Assembly (NCBI GenBank): GCA_026018925.1
Contig: JAKSZU010000009.1
Location: 38,213,194-38,277,193 of the forward strand
Direction of reading: 5' to 3'
Origin: Tupaia tana
Taxonomy: Eukaryota; Chordata; Mammalia; Scandentia; Tupaiidae
DNA: 64,000 nucleotides
Shown: piece after piece, positions 34,436-46,249 of the stretch
How positions within the stretch are numbered: the first letter of the stretch is position 1
Layout: each line of letters begins with the position of its first letter
Translations under genes and position numbers: made by a program
Notes under the pieces: generated by a model
Databases searched by the model: none
What the model saw: only the letters and a program-made list of their open reading frames with translations
What the model was told of the DNA's origin: nothing

Positions 34436-34585
34436 AATACACCATAGTTCATTTTTAAAATTTATTTATTTACATTCATTCACTGTACATCATTATAGCA
34501 TATAAAATGAGATTTTCCATCCAGAATACACTGTATATTGGCTCAATCAAGCACATCAGCATAGTTTGTTTATTTTTAACATCCA
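34399..34585 (-). mobile_element. L1 3' end fused to RPL21 retrocopy
   Basis: Read on the minus strand, about 34440-34555 gives CAGTGTATTCTGGATGGAAAA, then GTACAGTGAATGAATGTAAA. This matches the younger L1 3' UTR at 13870-13960. It abuts the 3' UTR of the RPL21 copy (GATGGATGTTAAAAATAAAC) without a poly(A) run between them. A (TG)n of about 27 bp (34399-34426) replaces a normal tail at the outer end. Confidence 0.65.
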
Positions 34586-35098
34586 TCATGCCATGAATTT
34601 GTAGGAAATAGGTTTTGGAACTCAGACTCCTTTCCATCGGTTCTCACAAAGAGTGTATCTCTGGGTGGAGCAGGCAGGTGATTCAGTTGAACTCAGGTAC
34701 CTTTCTCTTTGGCTTCCTCCTTTTTCTGGTACTTTTCCTTCACACATTTTAGGAAGCTGTCTCCATTTTTAGAATGCTTACTATGCTCAATACGCACATT
34801 AATTCTCTTGGCAAGAATCTTACCCTTGCTTGTTTACACCAATGCCAACAGCATGCTGGGTAACATTGTAGACTCTTCAGTTTTGCCATGGTAACATTTG
34901 TGGGGCATTCCTTTTGGAACAGTACCCATTCCCTTGATGTCTACAATATCACCTTTCTTGTAGATTCTCATGTAGGTTGCGAAAAGAACCACTCCATGTT
35001 TTCTAAAAGGCCTAGAGAACAAATGGGTGCCTCTCCTCTTTCCCTTTGTGTTCATCATTTTGGTGAATTACTGTAAGATCGCAGTTTTGGCCAAAAGG
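34586..35098 (-). pseudogene. RPL21P: RPL21 processed pseudogene
   Basis: Intronless copy of the mRNA for large-subunit ribosomal protein L21. The 5' UTR (about 35059-35098) precedes ATG at 35056-35058. The first about 55 codons are open ([35 protein letters not shown]). A frameshift follows near 34895 (KTEESTML replaces the expected sequence). The rest, read in the other frame, reaches the normal C-terminal end Y-x-F-M-A-stop at about 34586. A deletion early in the ORF (RGTHLFSR) removes one to two residues. It lies in an old L1 and is a dead retrocopy on the HTR2C strand. Confidence 0.92.
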
Positions 35099-35131
35099 TG
35101 TCAATCAGATATATTTAAGGTGCATTTTATT

Positions 35132-35408
35132 GGGGCCAGTAGATGGCGCAAGGGTTAAAGTTTCTGGACTCCCAGGGGACTGACCATGGTTTGAATTTCT
35201 GGACCTGGTGACTTAAAAAATCATGCTGAGCACATCTACGTGCATGCCTAAAATCCCCAGAAGAGAATGGAGGAGAAGGGATTGTGGCATGGCCATCCAG
35301 CCTGGGAGTAATTTCTCACTTCTCCTCTGTCTCTCTCTCCCCTCTCTCTGTCTCTCTCTCTCTCTCTCCTTCTGGCAAGTGCACATGCCTTATGGAAGAA
35401 GCCTTTAA
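35132..35408 (+). mobile_element. SINE, A-type with B-type head, plus
   Basis: GGGGCCAGTAGATGGCGCAAGG head, TC-rich 3' part, end CATGCCTTATGGAAGAAGCC. Flanks AAGGTGCATTTTAT (35117-35130) and AAGGTGTATTTTAT (35410-35423). Confidence 0.9.
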
Positions 35409-35423
35409 AAAGGTGTATTTTAT

Positions 35424-35678
35424 GGGACCAGCAGTTAGCGTAATGGCTAGATTGCTGGACTCCCATGTAGTCGACCGCGGTTCGCGTCCTGACCCGGTGG
35501 CTTAAACTCACGCCGGGCGCATGTGCGCCCAAGATCCCGAGAGGAGAATGGAGGAGAAGGGATTGTGGTGTGGCCCATCTCCCCTGGGGGGTGATTTCTC
35601 GCTTTCTATCTCTCTGTCTCTCTCTGTCTTTCTGGCGAGCGCACGCGCCCTATAGTGACAAACCTCTCCAAAAAAAAA
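35424..35678 (+). mobile_element. SINE family A, plus, at the same target
   Basis: Near-consensus copy with GTCGACCGCGGTTCGCGTCC, full body and A tail. It follows directly on the second copy of the target sequence, and GTGTGCTTTATTT follows it. Confidence 0.93.
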
Positions 35679-35744
35679 AGTGTGCTTTATTTAAAATATG
35701 TGGAGAATTTTTATAACTTTATAGTAAAAAGATAAACATACTCT

Positions 35745-35840
35745 GGGGCCAGCAGGTGGTGTGGTGGTTGAGAGTGCTGGACTCCCACACGGCCGCCCAT
35801 GGTTCGAGTCCCGGACCTGGCAGCTTGCTTTCTCGCTTTC

Positions 35841-35888
<48 letters not shown>

Positions 35889-35935
35889 CCTTCTGGTCAA
35901 ATTAAAAATAAATATTAAATGAAAGTTAAAATACT
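35745..35935 (+). mobile_element. SINE family B, plus
   Basis: GGGGCCAGCAGGTGGTGTGG head, intact B box GGTTCGAGTCCCGG, (TC)n at 35848-35884, CAAATTAAAAATAAATATT tail. Confidence 0.93.
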
Positions 35936-36147
35936 TCTTAAAAATATTTTAAAAGATCAACAACTCAATTAAAATTAGGCAAAGGATCTAAATATACATT
36001 ACTCTAAAGAAAATATGCAATCAACAAGCAATATGCATATGGAATATGTTCAACATCATTAGCCAGTAGGGGAGTACAAATTAAAGCCACAATGACACAT
36101 TACTTCACATACTAGGATGAGCATAATCATAAATACAGCATTGAAAT

Positions 36148-36220
36148 ATAGCATTGAAACAGAGTCTTGTAGATCAATGGAATAGAATTGAGAGTCCAGA
36201 AATAACTAATAATTTTTGGC
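36148..36220 (+). repeat. 73-bp copy of L1 segment 33989-34061
   Basis: ATAGCATTGAARCAGAGTCTTG through AATAATTTTTGGC matches 33989-34061 with one difference. It interrupts ORF2-tail text that does not normally contain this segment. Confidence 0.9.
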
Positions 36221-36628
36221 CATTATTTTTAACAAATAGCAAATGGCGAGTATGTGAGGAAATTGAAACACTCCTAAAAGGTTGATGAAAATTAAAAATG
36301 GTACAACTACATTGGAAAACAGTTTGACATTCTTAAAACAATTTAAAAATATAGATACTATATAACTTAAGAATTTCACTCCTAGGATATATCCATAAGA
36401 AGTGATAATACATGTCTTCACAGAAACTTGTATATTAATGTTCATAATACCATCATTCATAATAAAAAATAGTAAAAACAATTCAATATCTGTCAACAGA
36501 AGAGTGAATAAATTGTGGTAAATCCATACAGTGGAATATTATTCAGTCATAAAAAATGAAGTACTGATGTACTTTAAAAAGTGGATGAACTTTGAAAATA
36601 TTCTATTTAAAAGAAGCCAGACACAAAA

Positions 36629-36772
36629 GAGAGTACTTTGAAAAGTTCATAGAAAAGTGGAATTAAAGTGCTAATTAATTTTGGTATTGGACTTTGGCAA
36701 AAAAATACCCTGAAATCCATGTGTAATTTTTTTTATAATATGCATAATCTGTAAACTTTCTAAGACTCCTAG
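36629..36772. mobile_element. Mariner-like non-autonomous element 2
   Basis: Left end GAGTACTTTGAAAAGTTCAT, right end GTAAACTTTCTAAGACTCC. The TIRs are more diverged than in element 1. The internal AAGTGGAATTAAAGTGC resembles mariner-derived MITEs of mammals. Confidence 0.6.
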
Positions 36773-37010
36773 TGCATGATTTTATTTATGTGAAACATTC
36801 AGAATACATAAACCCATAGAGACAGAAAATATATTAGTATTTACCTAGGGTCGGGGGGAGAGTGAACAGATTGTAACAGCTAAAAGGTAAGTAGTTTCTC
36901 TTTGGGATGATGAAATGTTTTGAAATTGGATAGTGGTGATGGTTATACAACTTTGTAAATATGTAAGAAAACCTTAAATTTTACATTTTAAAAGCATGAA
37001 TTCATGTAAA

Positions 37011-37410
37011 TAATCTCAATTATAGGAATATAAAGGATGAATGAAGTTGTATCATGTTGACATTAACCAAAGAAAGCTGAAGTGGCAATATCAATAATGT
37101 ATAATATCATAATTTATTGAGAATTCTATTGAGTTCTAATTGTATACTTAACAATATAGGTTAAAAACACATGGAGTAAAAACAAAACTGAAAGTAGAAA
37201 TAAGAAATCCATAAATATAGTTAGGGAATTTGATACCCCTAAGTCAGTAATGCATGGAGCCACAGAAAGAAAACCAGTACAAATAAAGAAGACAGGAACA
37301 TTATCAACCAACATGCACTGTTGATAAGTAAAGAATAATTCATCCAAATATAATTATTATTTTTTTAAAAGTATAATCCATTCAAAATAAAAATATATTT
37401 TTGAAATCAC
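37011..37410 (+). mobile_element. L1 ORF2 endonuclease-region fragment
   Basis: ACCAAAGAAAGCTGAAGTGGC and the later ATAGTTAGGGAATTTGATACC correspond to the endonuclease part of L1 ORF2. Frames are broken. Confidence 0.6.
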
Positions 37411-37559
37411 ATAGGATATTTAGCAATATAGATCATATTCTTGAATTTAACAGCTGTCAATTATTTTATCAATTAAATAACATAAAATATGTTTTCTTAT
37501 GATAGTGGTATTGAATTGAAATCAATAAGGGAACTATGTGAAGAAAATTAATTTGGAAA

Positions 37560-38400
37560 GTACATAGTACACGTTTGCTTACAGCCACCTCTCCCGTAAC
37601 AACCTGTTTAATGACCACTCAGCTCAGACTTATGACTAGTTCTCCAGTGCAGAGAATTCCCTTTCTCAGTCTGTGTGAATCTCTTGATCCCTTTTCTCAG
37701 TCTTTGTCTCATTCCTGCTGTTGGTTAGTATTCACTACATGAAGCATTCACAATCATGGAAGACTACATATTTCATTTATAAATTTGTATTTTATCGTGC
37801 ACCCCTAGTAGAGTTCAGCATAAATCGAAATGATTGTGCCAGATTTATGTTATTGTGTTGTGGTGTGTCTTGTCACTTTATTGCATTTATCTAAGGTATG
37901 CTTTTTATTTATTTTTAGTTTTTATTTTTTTGGAGAGGTTTTTGCTATAGGGCGCATGCACTCACCAGAAAGACAGAGAGAAACAGAGAGATAGAAAGTG
38001 AGAAATCACCCCCCGAGGGGGGATGGCCACACTGCAATCCCTTCTCCTCCATTCTCCTCTTGGGATCTTGGGCATGCACGTACATGTGACTGGCGTGAGT
38101 TTAAGTCACCGGGTCTGGGACTCAAACCTCAGTTGACTACATGGTAGTCCAGTGACATAGCCATTACACCAACTGCTGGTCCCTAAGGTATGTTTTTTAT
38201 ATGGATAGAATTACATTATTCTAGTGTGGTGGTGTGTGGTATCTATTGAAAAATATATATCCTATGTCATCACATCACACCGCAAGACATCTACCCACCT
38301 TTAAGCTCCTAACTTATCAACCGATTAGCTTAATGACCTGGTCACTTACTCCTTGCAAGGGAACTTAGTCCTTAAATGAAGCATGCCTGTAACTCCTGGT
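37560..38400. mobile_element. Possible DNA-transposon remnant split by a SINE
   Basis: The left edge ACCTCTCCCGTAACAACCTG and the right part TTAGCTTAATGACCTGGTCAC suggest a Tigger-type element, with CAGAGAATTCCCTTTCTCAG inside. No clear TIR pairing was found by eye. The family is a guess. A family A SINE at 37909-38181 interrupts it. Confidence 0.3.
37909..38181 (-). mobile_element. SINE family A, minus
   Basis: From TTTTTTTGGAGAGGTTTTTGC to CAACTGCTGGTCCC. Target duplication TAAGGTATGCTTTTTAT (37892-37908) and TAAGGTATGTTTTTTAT (38183-38199). Confidence 0.93.
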
Positions 38401-38585
38401 TTAAGGAGATCACAAGAGACATTACAAAATATTTTTAAATGAATGAAAATGAAAATATGCCATCTCTAGATGTATGGAGTGCAGCTAAAATGGCACTGAA
38501 AGTGAAATTGATTGCATTAAATGCTCATATAAGAAAAAGGCCTTAACTCAATGAGTTGTACTTCTACCTTAAGAACCTAGACAAA

Positions 38586-38748
38586 AGAGCTGTCAGATAG
38601 CGTGATGGTTAAAGTGCTGGACTCCCATATGGCTGACTGTGGTTCGAGTCCCGGACCTAGTGGCTTGCTTTCTCAGTTTCCCTTTCTTTCTCAGGTCAGA
38701 TTAAAAAATAATAATAACAAATAAAATTAAATAAATAAATCTTTAAAA
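38586..38748 (+). mobile_element. SINE family B, plus
   Basis: GAGCTGTCAGATAGCGTGATGG head, B box GGTTCGAGTCCCGG, short TC stretch, AATAATAATAAC tail. Flanks ACCTAGACAAA and ATCTAGACAAA. Confidence 0.9.
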
Positions 38749-38861
38749 AAATCTAGACAAAGAATAGTAAATTGAAACCAAATTAAAGCAGAAGAATGCA
38801 AATATGAAAGACAAAAATATCAAAAATATAAATCACTAAAATATATAGAAAACAGTAATAA

Positions 38862-39122
38862 GGGACCAGCAGTTAGTGTAATGGCTATGTCGCTGGACTC
38901 CCATGTAGTTGACTGCAATTTGAGTCCCAGACCTGGTGGCTTAAACTCACGCTGGGCACGTGTGCGTGTGTGCCCAAGATCCCGAGAAGAGAGTGGAGAA
39001 GAAGGGATTGAGGTGGGGCCATCCCCCCTGTCTCTCTGTCTCTCTCTGTCTTTCTGGCGAGTGCATGAGCCCTATAGCACAAACCTCTCCAAAAAAAAAA
39101 AAAAAAAGAAAAAAGAAAGAAA
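38862..39122 (+). mobile_element. SINE family A, plus, internal deletion
   Basis: GGGACCAGCAGTTAGTGTAATGG head. About 20 bp are missing after CATCCCCCCTG. Target duplication GAAAACAGTAATAA (38849-38861 and about 39123-39136). Confidence 0.93.
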
Positions 39123-40166
39123 GAAAACAGTAATAAAAAAATCAATAAAACCAAAGGGTTAATAAAGTTGATAAAAATCTAGTGAGATTGATCAGAAAAA
39201 AACATAGAAGACACAAATTGCTAATATCAAAAATAAGGAAGGAGAGTGCACTGCAGATCCTACAAATATTAAAACACAATAGTAATATGAAAAACTTTAA
39301 GCCAATATATTTGACAACACAGATTAAATGGACAAATTATTTAAAAGGCACACATTTACCAAAGCTCACAATAGAAGTTATAGGAACCTAAATTGCTCTA
39401 TAGTTATTAAAAAATTGATATAGTTTTGCAGTTTCCCATAATGAAAACTCAAGGCCCAAATGATCTCACTGGTGAGTTCTATCATACATTTAAGGAAAAA
39501 TTAATTCAAATTCTAAGTCCTTTCTGAAGACAGAAGAAGAAAGAACATTCCTAATCTATTTCATAAAGCCAGTATCACCTTAATACAAAAATTTATAAAT
39601 GTATAACATAAAACCTACATACCAATTTACATAACTACAGATGCATAAATTTTAAATGGAATTTCAGTAAATTGAATCTAACAATAAACAAACAATTAAG
39701 GCACCATGGCCAAATGGTGTTTATTCCAAAATGCAAGTTTCACTAATATTAAAAAAAACAATTGATGCAATTTTATACATCAAGAGGTTAAAGAAGGAAA
39801 ACCATATGATCATGTCATAGATACAGAATAGTGCATTTGAAAAAAATCTTACCCCAAATTAGAACATACAACAGATAGGAGAGTTGAAAACTCATTTTTT
39901 GAGACTTGTATAACTCTGATCAAACAAAATTAGGCAAGGAGACCACCAAAGAAATAAAAATAACAAGGCAAAATTTCTCATTAGAAAGAATGCAAAAATA
40001 ATTAAAATATCAAAAGTACCCAACAATAAAGAAAAAAATAAAATTGAGACTTATTCTAGGAATGCAAGATTAATTATAATTAAAAAATGTATATAACTGG
40101 CCATGCTAACATAATAAAGGAAGAAAAAAAGTCTTATGTTTATCCCAGCACGATAAAAGATTCGAG

Positions 40167-41044
<878 letters not shown>

Positions 41045-41197
41045 GGAAGAAAAGAAATAGGATTTGAGTACATTTACACTGATTTATAATAAAAACTCTC
41101 ACCAAAGATAGTATAAAAGGGAACTTCTTTAATCTGATGAAAGGTATTTCACAAAGCCTATAGCTAAAGAACATAATTTATATAAATTGATAGAAAA

Positions 41198-41447
41198 AAT
41201 TTTTTGAGATATTTTTGCTATAGGGTGTATGTGCTTGCTGGAGTGACAGAGAGAGACAGAGAGACAGAAAGCAAGAAAATACCCCCAGGGGGGATGGCCA
41301 CGCTGCAATCCCTTCTCCTCCATTCTCCTCTCAGGATTTTGGGCATGCATGCATCTGGTATGAGTTTCAAACCACCTGGTCTGGGACTTGAACTGCAGAT
41401 GACCATGTGGGATTCCAGTACCTGAAACACTATGCCACTTGCTTCTG
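41198..41447 (-). mobile_element. SINE family A, minus, diverged
   Basis: From TTTTTTGAGATATTTTTGCTATAGGG to ATGCCACTTGCTTCTGC. The tRNA-like head is partly lost. Confidence 0.85.
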
Positions 41448-41611
41448 CTTTTATTAGCATTCTTTTGCAAATCCTATCATTGCAATAAAGCAAGAAAAAT
41501 AAGTTAAAGAAAGGTTTACTATAGGAAAAGAAGAAATAAATCTGTCATCATTCCCAAGTGACATCATTGCTATGTAGAAAATTCCATGAACTCTATTAAC
41601 ACACTCTTCAA

Positions 41612-42190
41612 AATGATAAATGAGTTCTGCCCAGCCTTGGTTGGTACAGGCAGTCAGGGAGCTGCTGGGCAATGCAAAAAACCATATGGGAAGCCTCTCG
41701 CTTTGTATCCTGGGTCTGTGGCAATATGCTGGATAATCCTGTGGGTGTGCTTGTAATCCTGACTGGCTAGACAACTGGGGAAGAAATATCGTGGTGTGGT
41801 GGGACTCTGTTTAAGATACCTGTCCCTCTTTATCTTGTCTTCTCTCTCATCCTCTTTCTTTTTTTTTTTTTTTTTTTATTTTATTTTATTTTTTTTTGAG
41901 AGGTTTTTCGTTATAGGGCGCGTGCGCTCGCCAGACAGACAGAGAGAGACATAGAGACAGAAAGCGAGAAATCACCCCCCAGGGGGGATGGTCACGCCGC
42001 AATCCCTTCTCCTCCATTCTCCTCTCGGGATCTTGGGCACGCACGCACACGCGCCCGGCGTGAGTTGTAAGCCACCGGGTCCGAGACGCGAACCGCGGTC
42101 GACTACGTGGGAGTCCAGCGACATAGCCATTACGCTAACTGCTGGTTCCCTCATCCTCTTTCTCATGAAATAAACTTTAAAAAAATTAGC
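41612..42190 (+). mobile_element. SINE family C, split by a family A insertion
   Basis: Body with TGGTGTGGTGGGACTCTG and GATACCTGTCCCTCTTTATC. The TC-rich end TCATCCTCTTTCT (41848-41860) recurs at 42151-42163, followed by CATGAAATAAACTTTAAAAA. The repeat is the duplication made by the nested family A copy. Confidence 0.75.
41861..42150 (-). mobile_element. SINE family A, minus, near consensus
   Basis: Long T-rich tail (T18, then ATTTTATTTTATTTTTTTTT), then GAGAGGTTTTTCGTTATAGGGC. It keeps many CpGs (ACGCGAACCGCGGTCGACTACG), which suggests one of the youngest copies here. 13-bp perfect target duplication. Confidence 0.96.
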
Positions 42191-42545
42191 AAAGAGAGAG
42201 AGAGAAAGCAAAAACAAAGGCAAAAGGGGTTATCCTATTGAACTTGGCATAGAAAAAGTTTTTCTTAAACTGGACACAGAAGTCATTGACCGTTAAACAA
42301 AACAGTGACAAACTGAACTTCCTTTAAGGGAGTCAAAAGCCAAGCACAGATTGGGAGAATCATTCAATACACATATCTGATAAATGACTCATATCTAGAA
42401 TATAATTATAGAAATCAATTTAAAGAGGCTGACAACAGGCAAATGGGTAGAAAAGATACATTACAGAAGAGGACATCCAAATGCTGAACAAAAATAAGGA
42501 AAAGTGATCAACAGCATGAGTCAGCAGAAAAGATACACACTTATT
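42191..42545 (+). mobile_element. Old L1 ORF2 tail
   Basis: TCTGATAAATGACTCATATC and AACAAAAATAAGGAAAAGTG belong to the ORF2 3' region. No open frame. Confidence 0.55.
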
Positions 42546-42547
42546 AG

Positions 42548-42755
42548 GGCCAGAGTTTGGCTAACAATGGCTCATGAGCGAAATCTGGACTGCATTCTTT
42601 TTTCTCTTTATGGAACATGAACTAAGAGTTAGGTTGCATTTTTAAAGAGTTGTTAAAATATATATACAAGAGGTCATATGTGATCCCTCAAAATCTAAAA
42701 TATTTTTGAAACTGGCTGTCATAGAAAAAGTTTGTGGGCTCCTAATTAAGATAGA
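42548..42755. mobile_element. MER5-like hAT-Charlie remnant
   Basis: GGCCAGAGTTTGGCTAACAATGG at the left and TAGAAAAAGTTTGTGGGCTCC at the right resemble the ends of the ancient MER5 hAT MITE. CTAAAATATTTTTGAAACTGGC inside also fits. Inserted in the old L1. Confidence 0.65.
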
Positions 42756-42879
42756 CAGTATCACTTTTTGCAAAAATGTTTTTTTGTTTCTTCTTTCCCA
42801 TTTTATGTTCTTACATTTCTTATGCTTTTGTGAATTGATTAAACGGGTTTGAAAAAAAAAACTTGGACAATACATTCTA

Positions 42880-43440
42880 AAAGAATCCTATTCTTAGATT
42901 TTTTTTTCTTTGGGAATATACAAAATAGAAATGAATGCAATAAAAAAAACATGAACACTCATGCTCATTCAACTGTAACTGTAATAGGTAAACACTGGAA
43001 TCAAATCAAATGTTCATTAACTGTAAGAAGGTGAATTCATTGTTGTGTATTTATACAATGGATCACTGTGTGACAATGAAAGAGAAGCAATTACTCATAA
43101 ATACAACATGAAAGAATGATACAGACTTAGTACTTAATTGAAAGAGATCAAACTCAAGAGAGTATATAAAAGAACATATTACGTGCTTCCATTTATAGGA
43201 TATTCCAAAACAGGCAAAACTAATCTGTGGGTGTATAAGTTAGAATAGTGATTACCCGTAGGAGCTTGCCAACAGAAATAGGAAAATAGGTAGTACTCTG
43301 GAGAGGTGGAATGCTCTATTCTTTTCTCTGAGTGTTCATTACAGAAATATAAGTGCTTGTAAAACATCAGTAATATATGCACTTAAGATTTGTGGTGTAC
43401 TTTATTGTATATATTAGATCTTTTTCAAAGTTTAAAGTTC
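42880..43440 (+). mobile_element. Old L1 ORF2 tail and 3' UTR
   Basis: AACACTGGAATCAAATCAAATG, then GTATTTATACAATGGATCAC (the 'acaatggaatac' position) and the 3' UTR GTGATTACCCGTAGGAGC to about 43430. Confidence 0.65.
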
Positions 43441-43469
43441 ATAGATACCTTGATTCTTTGTGTGTGTGT

Positions 43470-43717
43470 GTGCATGTTCAGTTGTCAGAGGGCATGTACA
43501 TTCACTAGAGAAAGACAGAGGGAGAGGAAGAAAGCACATCCCAATGGGGCATGACCATGTTGCGGTTCCTTCGCTTCCATTTCTCCATCTTGGTGGAATT
43601 TGGGGCATACAAATGTACTTGTGTGGCATGCTTTCAAAGCCACCAGGGCTGGGACGTCAACCATGGTCAGTCATGTGGAATCTTGCTCCCTTAACCACTA
43701 TGCCATGGGGCCAACCC
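43470..43717 (-). mobile_element. SINE, old A-type, minus
   Basis: CAGAGGGCATGTACATTCAC (3' end reversed), CCAATGGGGCATGACCATG body, and end TATGCCATGGGGCC. Strongly diverged from family A. Confidence 0.7.
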
Positions 43718-43967
43718 ATATACCCCAAATTCTGTTCGCAGACAACCAAGGTTAGCGCTTATCAACCTAAAGTGAAAACGATATTTAAGATCTTATTGAA
43801 AGATTAGATACAGGAGATATTCTGAGGCAATGGGTTGAATTTGGGAATCATGGCTATTAATGAGTCACGAGGGTGGACAACATTCCTTTAGGCAGTGCCA
43901 TTTTGGTGTCTAAATTGCTAAGTCACTAATATTGTGAACATGTATTAAAATCTTTTTAAAATTCTGC

Positions 43968-44195
43968 TTTAAGGTACTTGTGCTGAGAGAAAGAGAGAGA
44001 GAGTGAAAGTGAGAAAGCACTCTCCTTGGGGGGATGATCACAGCACAATCTCTTCTCCTCCATTTTCTTTCAGGATTTTGGGCATGCATGCATACTCACC
44101 TGGTGTGTTTTCCAATCCACTGTGTGTGGGACACAAAACATGCAGTCAGTCATGTGGAATCCAGCTGCCTTAACCACCATGCCACTGACTAGACC
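43968..44195 (-). mobile_element. SINE, old A-type, minus
   Basis: GAGAAAGCACTCTCCTTGGGG and CTTCTCCTCCATTTTC, then CCTTAACCACCATGCCAC. The 3' end is truncated and diverged. Confidence 0.7.
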
Positions 44196-45277
44196 AATAG
44201 TCAATATAGTGAAAATTTATGTGTAGCAACACAAAATGGGCCTCGTTAAAGGAAAAGGGTGAACCACCATACAAAAGCAAGTGATTAGGAACTTAAGGCA
44301 TCCAACAAAGGAGACATAGAGAAAGCAATAATAATAATAAAAAAAAGCAGTGTTTAAAGGGATTCTCTGAGTAATTGTACGTGGAGGTTTGGAGAGGAAA
44401 CTTCAGTTCCTGTTGTCATGGGTGTAGCCAGATCACTTAAGGAGTGAAGAAATGCATTGAGTATGGCAAAGATCAGCTCTTCTGCAAGGATAGAAGAGAA
44501 AGAAATGTAGATATATAAAAATTAATAAAGTCCTACACTAAGAAGGTAGATGAGGGAATAAAGAGACTAGAATGTGAGAATAGGAGAAATAAGAAAGGGA
44601 TTCAAAAAATTTGTGGAAAAATGAAATGAAAATATGACTTTATTTGGGTATAAAATATTTTAAATGCATAATTTTTAAGATAGGACTCATTTTTCATGAA
44701 AGTTTTGAAGATTCCCTAATATTAATTACAGATTGTAGTGATTGGCTAAGGAGAAAGAGGAGTCCCAAATGGTTCTCGGGTTTCTCCTAAGGTAAATTGG
44801 AAATACTACTGCTATCTACATGAGAAACAAAAATGCAAGAGAAGGAAAAAATGGGAATGGGAGAAAGGAAATGGTATAAGCTCGGAGCAATGGCATTTGA
44901 GATGTGTTCAATATTTATTTCTATATCACTATATAGCTTAAACTACAGATGTGGATATAATCTGTGTAGAAATAAATGCAAATATTTATTTGAGAATCAT
45001 TGGTTGACAAATTTTGGTTATTTCTGTGCATGAGATAGGGCAAGAAAACTATATAAACAATTGGATAGAATAGAATACTGGGGAAGAAGAAGGGTAAAGC
45101 AAAAAATGAATAAAATTAATAGAATCATACAGAAAGACAAAAGAAAAGGAAACAAAAGAAGGAAATTGTGCTTTATCAGGCAGAGGAACAGAGAATTATG
45201 AGGAAAGCATCCTCAACTGTATCAAATGCCACAAAGGGAGACAAAATTGGAAACCTAGACTTTAAAGTGTCATCAGT
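44196..45277. other. Intronic stretch with only one small transposon
   Basis: Purine-rich sequence without a gene signal. The only recognised element is the mariner-like copy at 44597-44718. A (TAA)n of about 15 bp lies at 44326-44340. Frames here are short and match no protein I know. Confidence 0.35.
44597..44718. mobile_element. Mariner-like non-autonomous element 3
   Basis: Left end GGGATTCAAAAAATTTGTGG, right end TGAAAGTTTTGAAGATTCCC. These are imperfect inverted ends of the same family as 33150 and 36629. Confidence 0.6.
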
Positions 45278-45445
45278 GGGGGCCAGCAGGTGTCATGGTG
45301 GTTAAAGACATTGGACTCCAATATGGCAACTGCAGTTTGAGTCCTGGACCTGGCAGATTACTTTCTCTCTCTCTCTCTCTCTGGTGAGTGAACATGTGAA
45401 CATGCCCTATAGTAAAGTAAATTTAAATAAATAAATAAAATTTAA
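45278..45445 (+). mobile_element. SINE, B-type, plus
   Basis: GGGGGCCAGCAGGTGTCATGG head, (TC)n, GAACATGCCCTATAG and (AAAT)n tail. Confidence 0.88.
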
Positions 45446-45659
45446 AAAGAAGTATTATTCATGGACACTTGAGTATCTGAGAAACCTTTTAACTGGTTTT
45501 ATGAAGTCAAAACTACTGCCATGAACATTAATATGTTATTTGTCTTCACTGTGTTTACAATTTTACAGATAGTACAAAAGTAAGAATGGGTAAAACTGTT
45601 GGTGTGTTAGTATGAATCAAGCTCGGGATATTAAATTGTACAAGAAATCATTGTATTCT

Positions 45660-45865
45660 TTTTTTATTTATTTACTTTTTAGAGGGAGATTTTTGTTATA
45701 GGGCGCATGTGCTTGCCAGAGACACACAGAGAGACAGAAAGTGAGAAATCCCCTTCTCCTCTATTACCCTCTTGGGATTTTGGACATGGATGTACACGTG
45801 CTCTGTGTGAGTTTTAACCCAATGGGTCTGAAATTTAAATAAAATTAAATAAATAATTCTTTAAA
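45660..45865 (-). mobile_element. SINE, A-type, minus, head missing
   Basis: GAGGGAGATTTTTGTTATAGGGC to GTTTTAACCCAATGGGTCTG. The tRNA-like head is missing, and instead a plus-strand B-type tail TAAATAAATAATTCTTTAAAAA follows. A rearranged pair is likely. Confidence 0.7.
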
Positions 45866-46075
45866 AATTGGTAAGCATTATTAATGCATATCATTATTTT
45901 GATATTACATAATAAAATGTATAAACATTTGGAAAATCTACATAACTCGGTGAACCAATATTACCTAATAACCTGTGCTTGATGTTACAAAACAAAACAT
46001 GGATAAAATATCCATTCAAAGCTCAAGATAGACTCGTAGATTTTAATCTAACAGGACATCTCTGTAACTATAGTA

Positions 46076-46220
46076 CAGCAGTTAGGTGCCTCACAGAAAA
46101 AGCTGAATACCACATGGATGCCTAAGGTTCGATTCCCTGCCCAGTTGGTTTAAAAAACATACCGGGCATATGTGTGCTCAGGATTCTGATAGGACAGAGA
46201 AATGGGGGAAAAAGGATTGC
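46076..46220 (+). mobile_element. SINE, 5' part only, plus
   Basis: AGCAGTTAGGTGCCTCACAG head, B box GGTTCGATTCCC, then AAACATACCGGGCATATGTG. It stops inside the body, where the minus SINE at 46250 begins soon after. Confidence 0.65.
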
Positions 46221-46249
46221 CACAAGATTAGGCCTGAGGAATGTCTTTT

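Larger units (their letters stand above)
35085..37010 (+). mobile_element. Old L1 ORF2 end and 3' UTR, continued
   Basis: L1 text interrupted at 34398 resumes (GTCAATCAGATATATTTAAGG), passes through the ORF2 tail (36000-36600: AATGGTACAACTACATTGGAAA; GTGGAATATTATTCAGTCAT) and ends in a 3' UTR to about 37010 (TGGATAGTGGTGATGGTTATAC). It carries three SINEs, a 73-bp duplicated segment and a mariner-like element. Confidence 0.75.
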
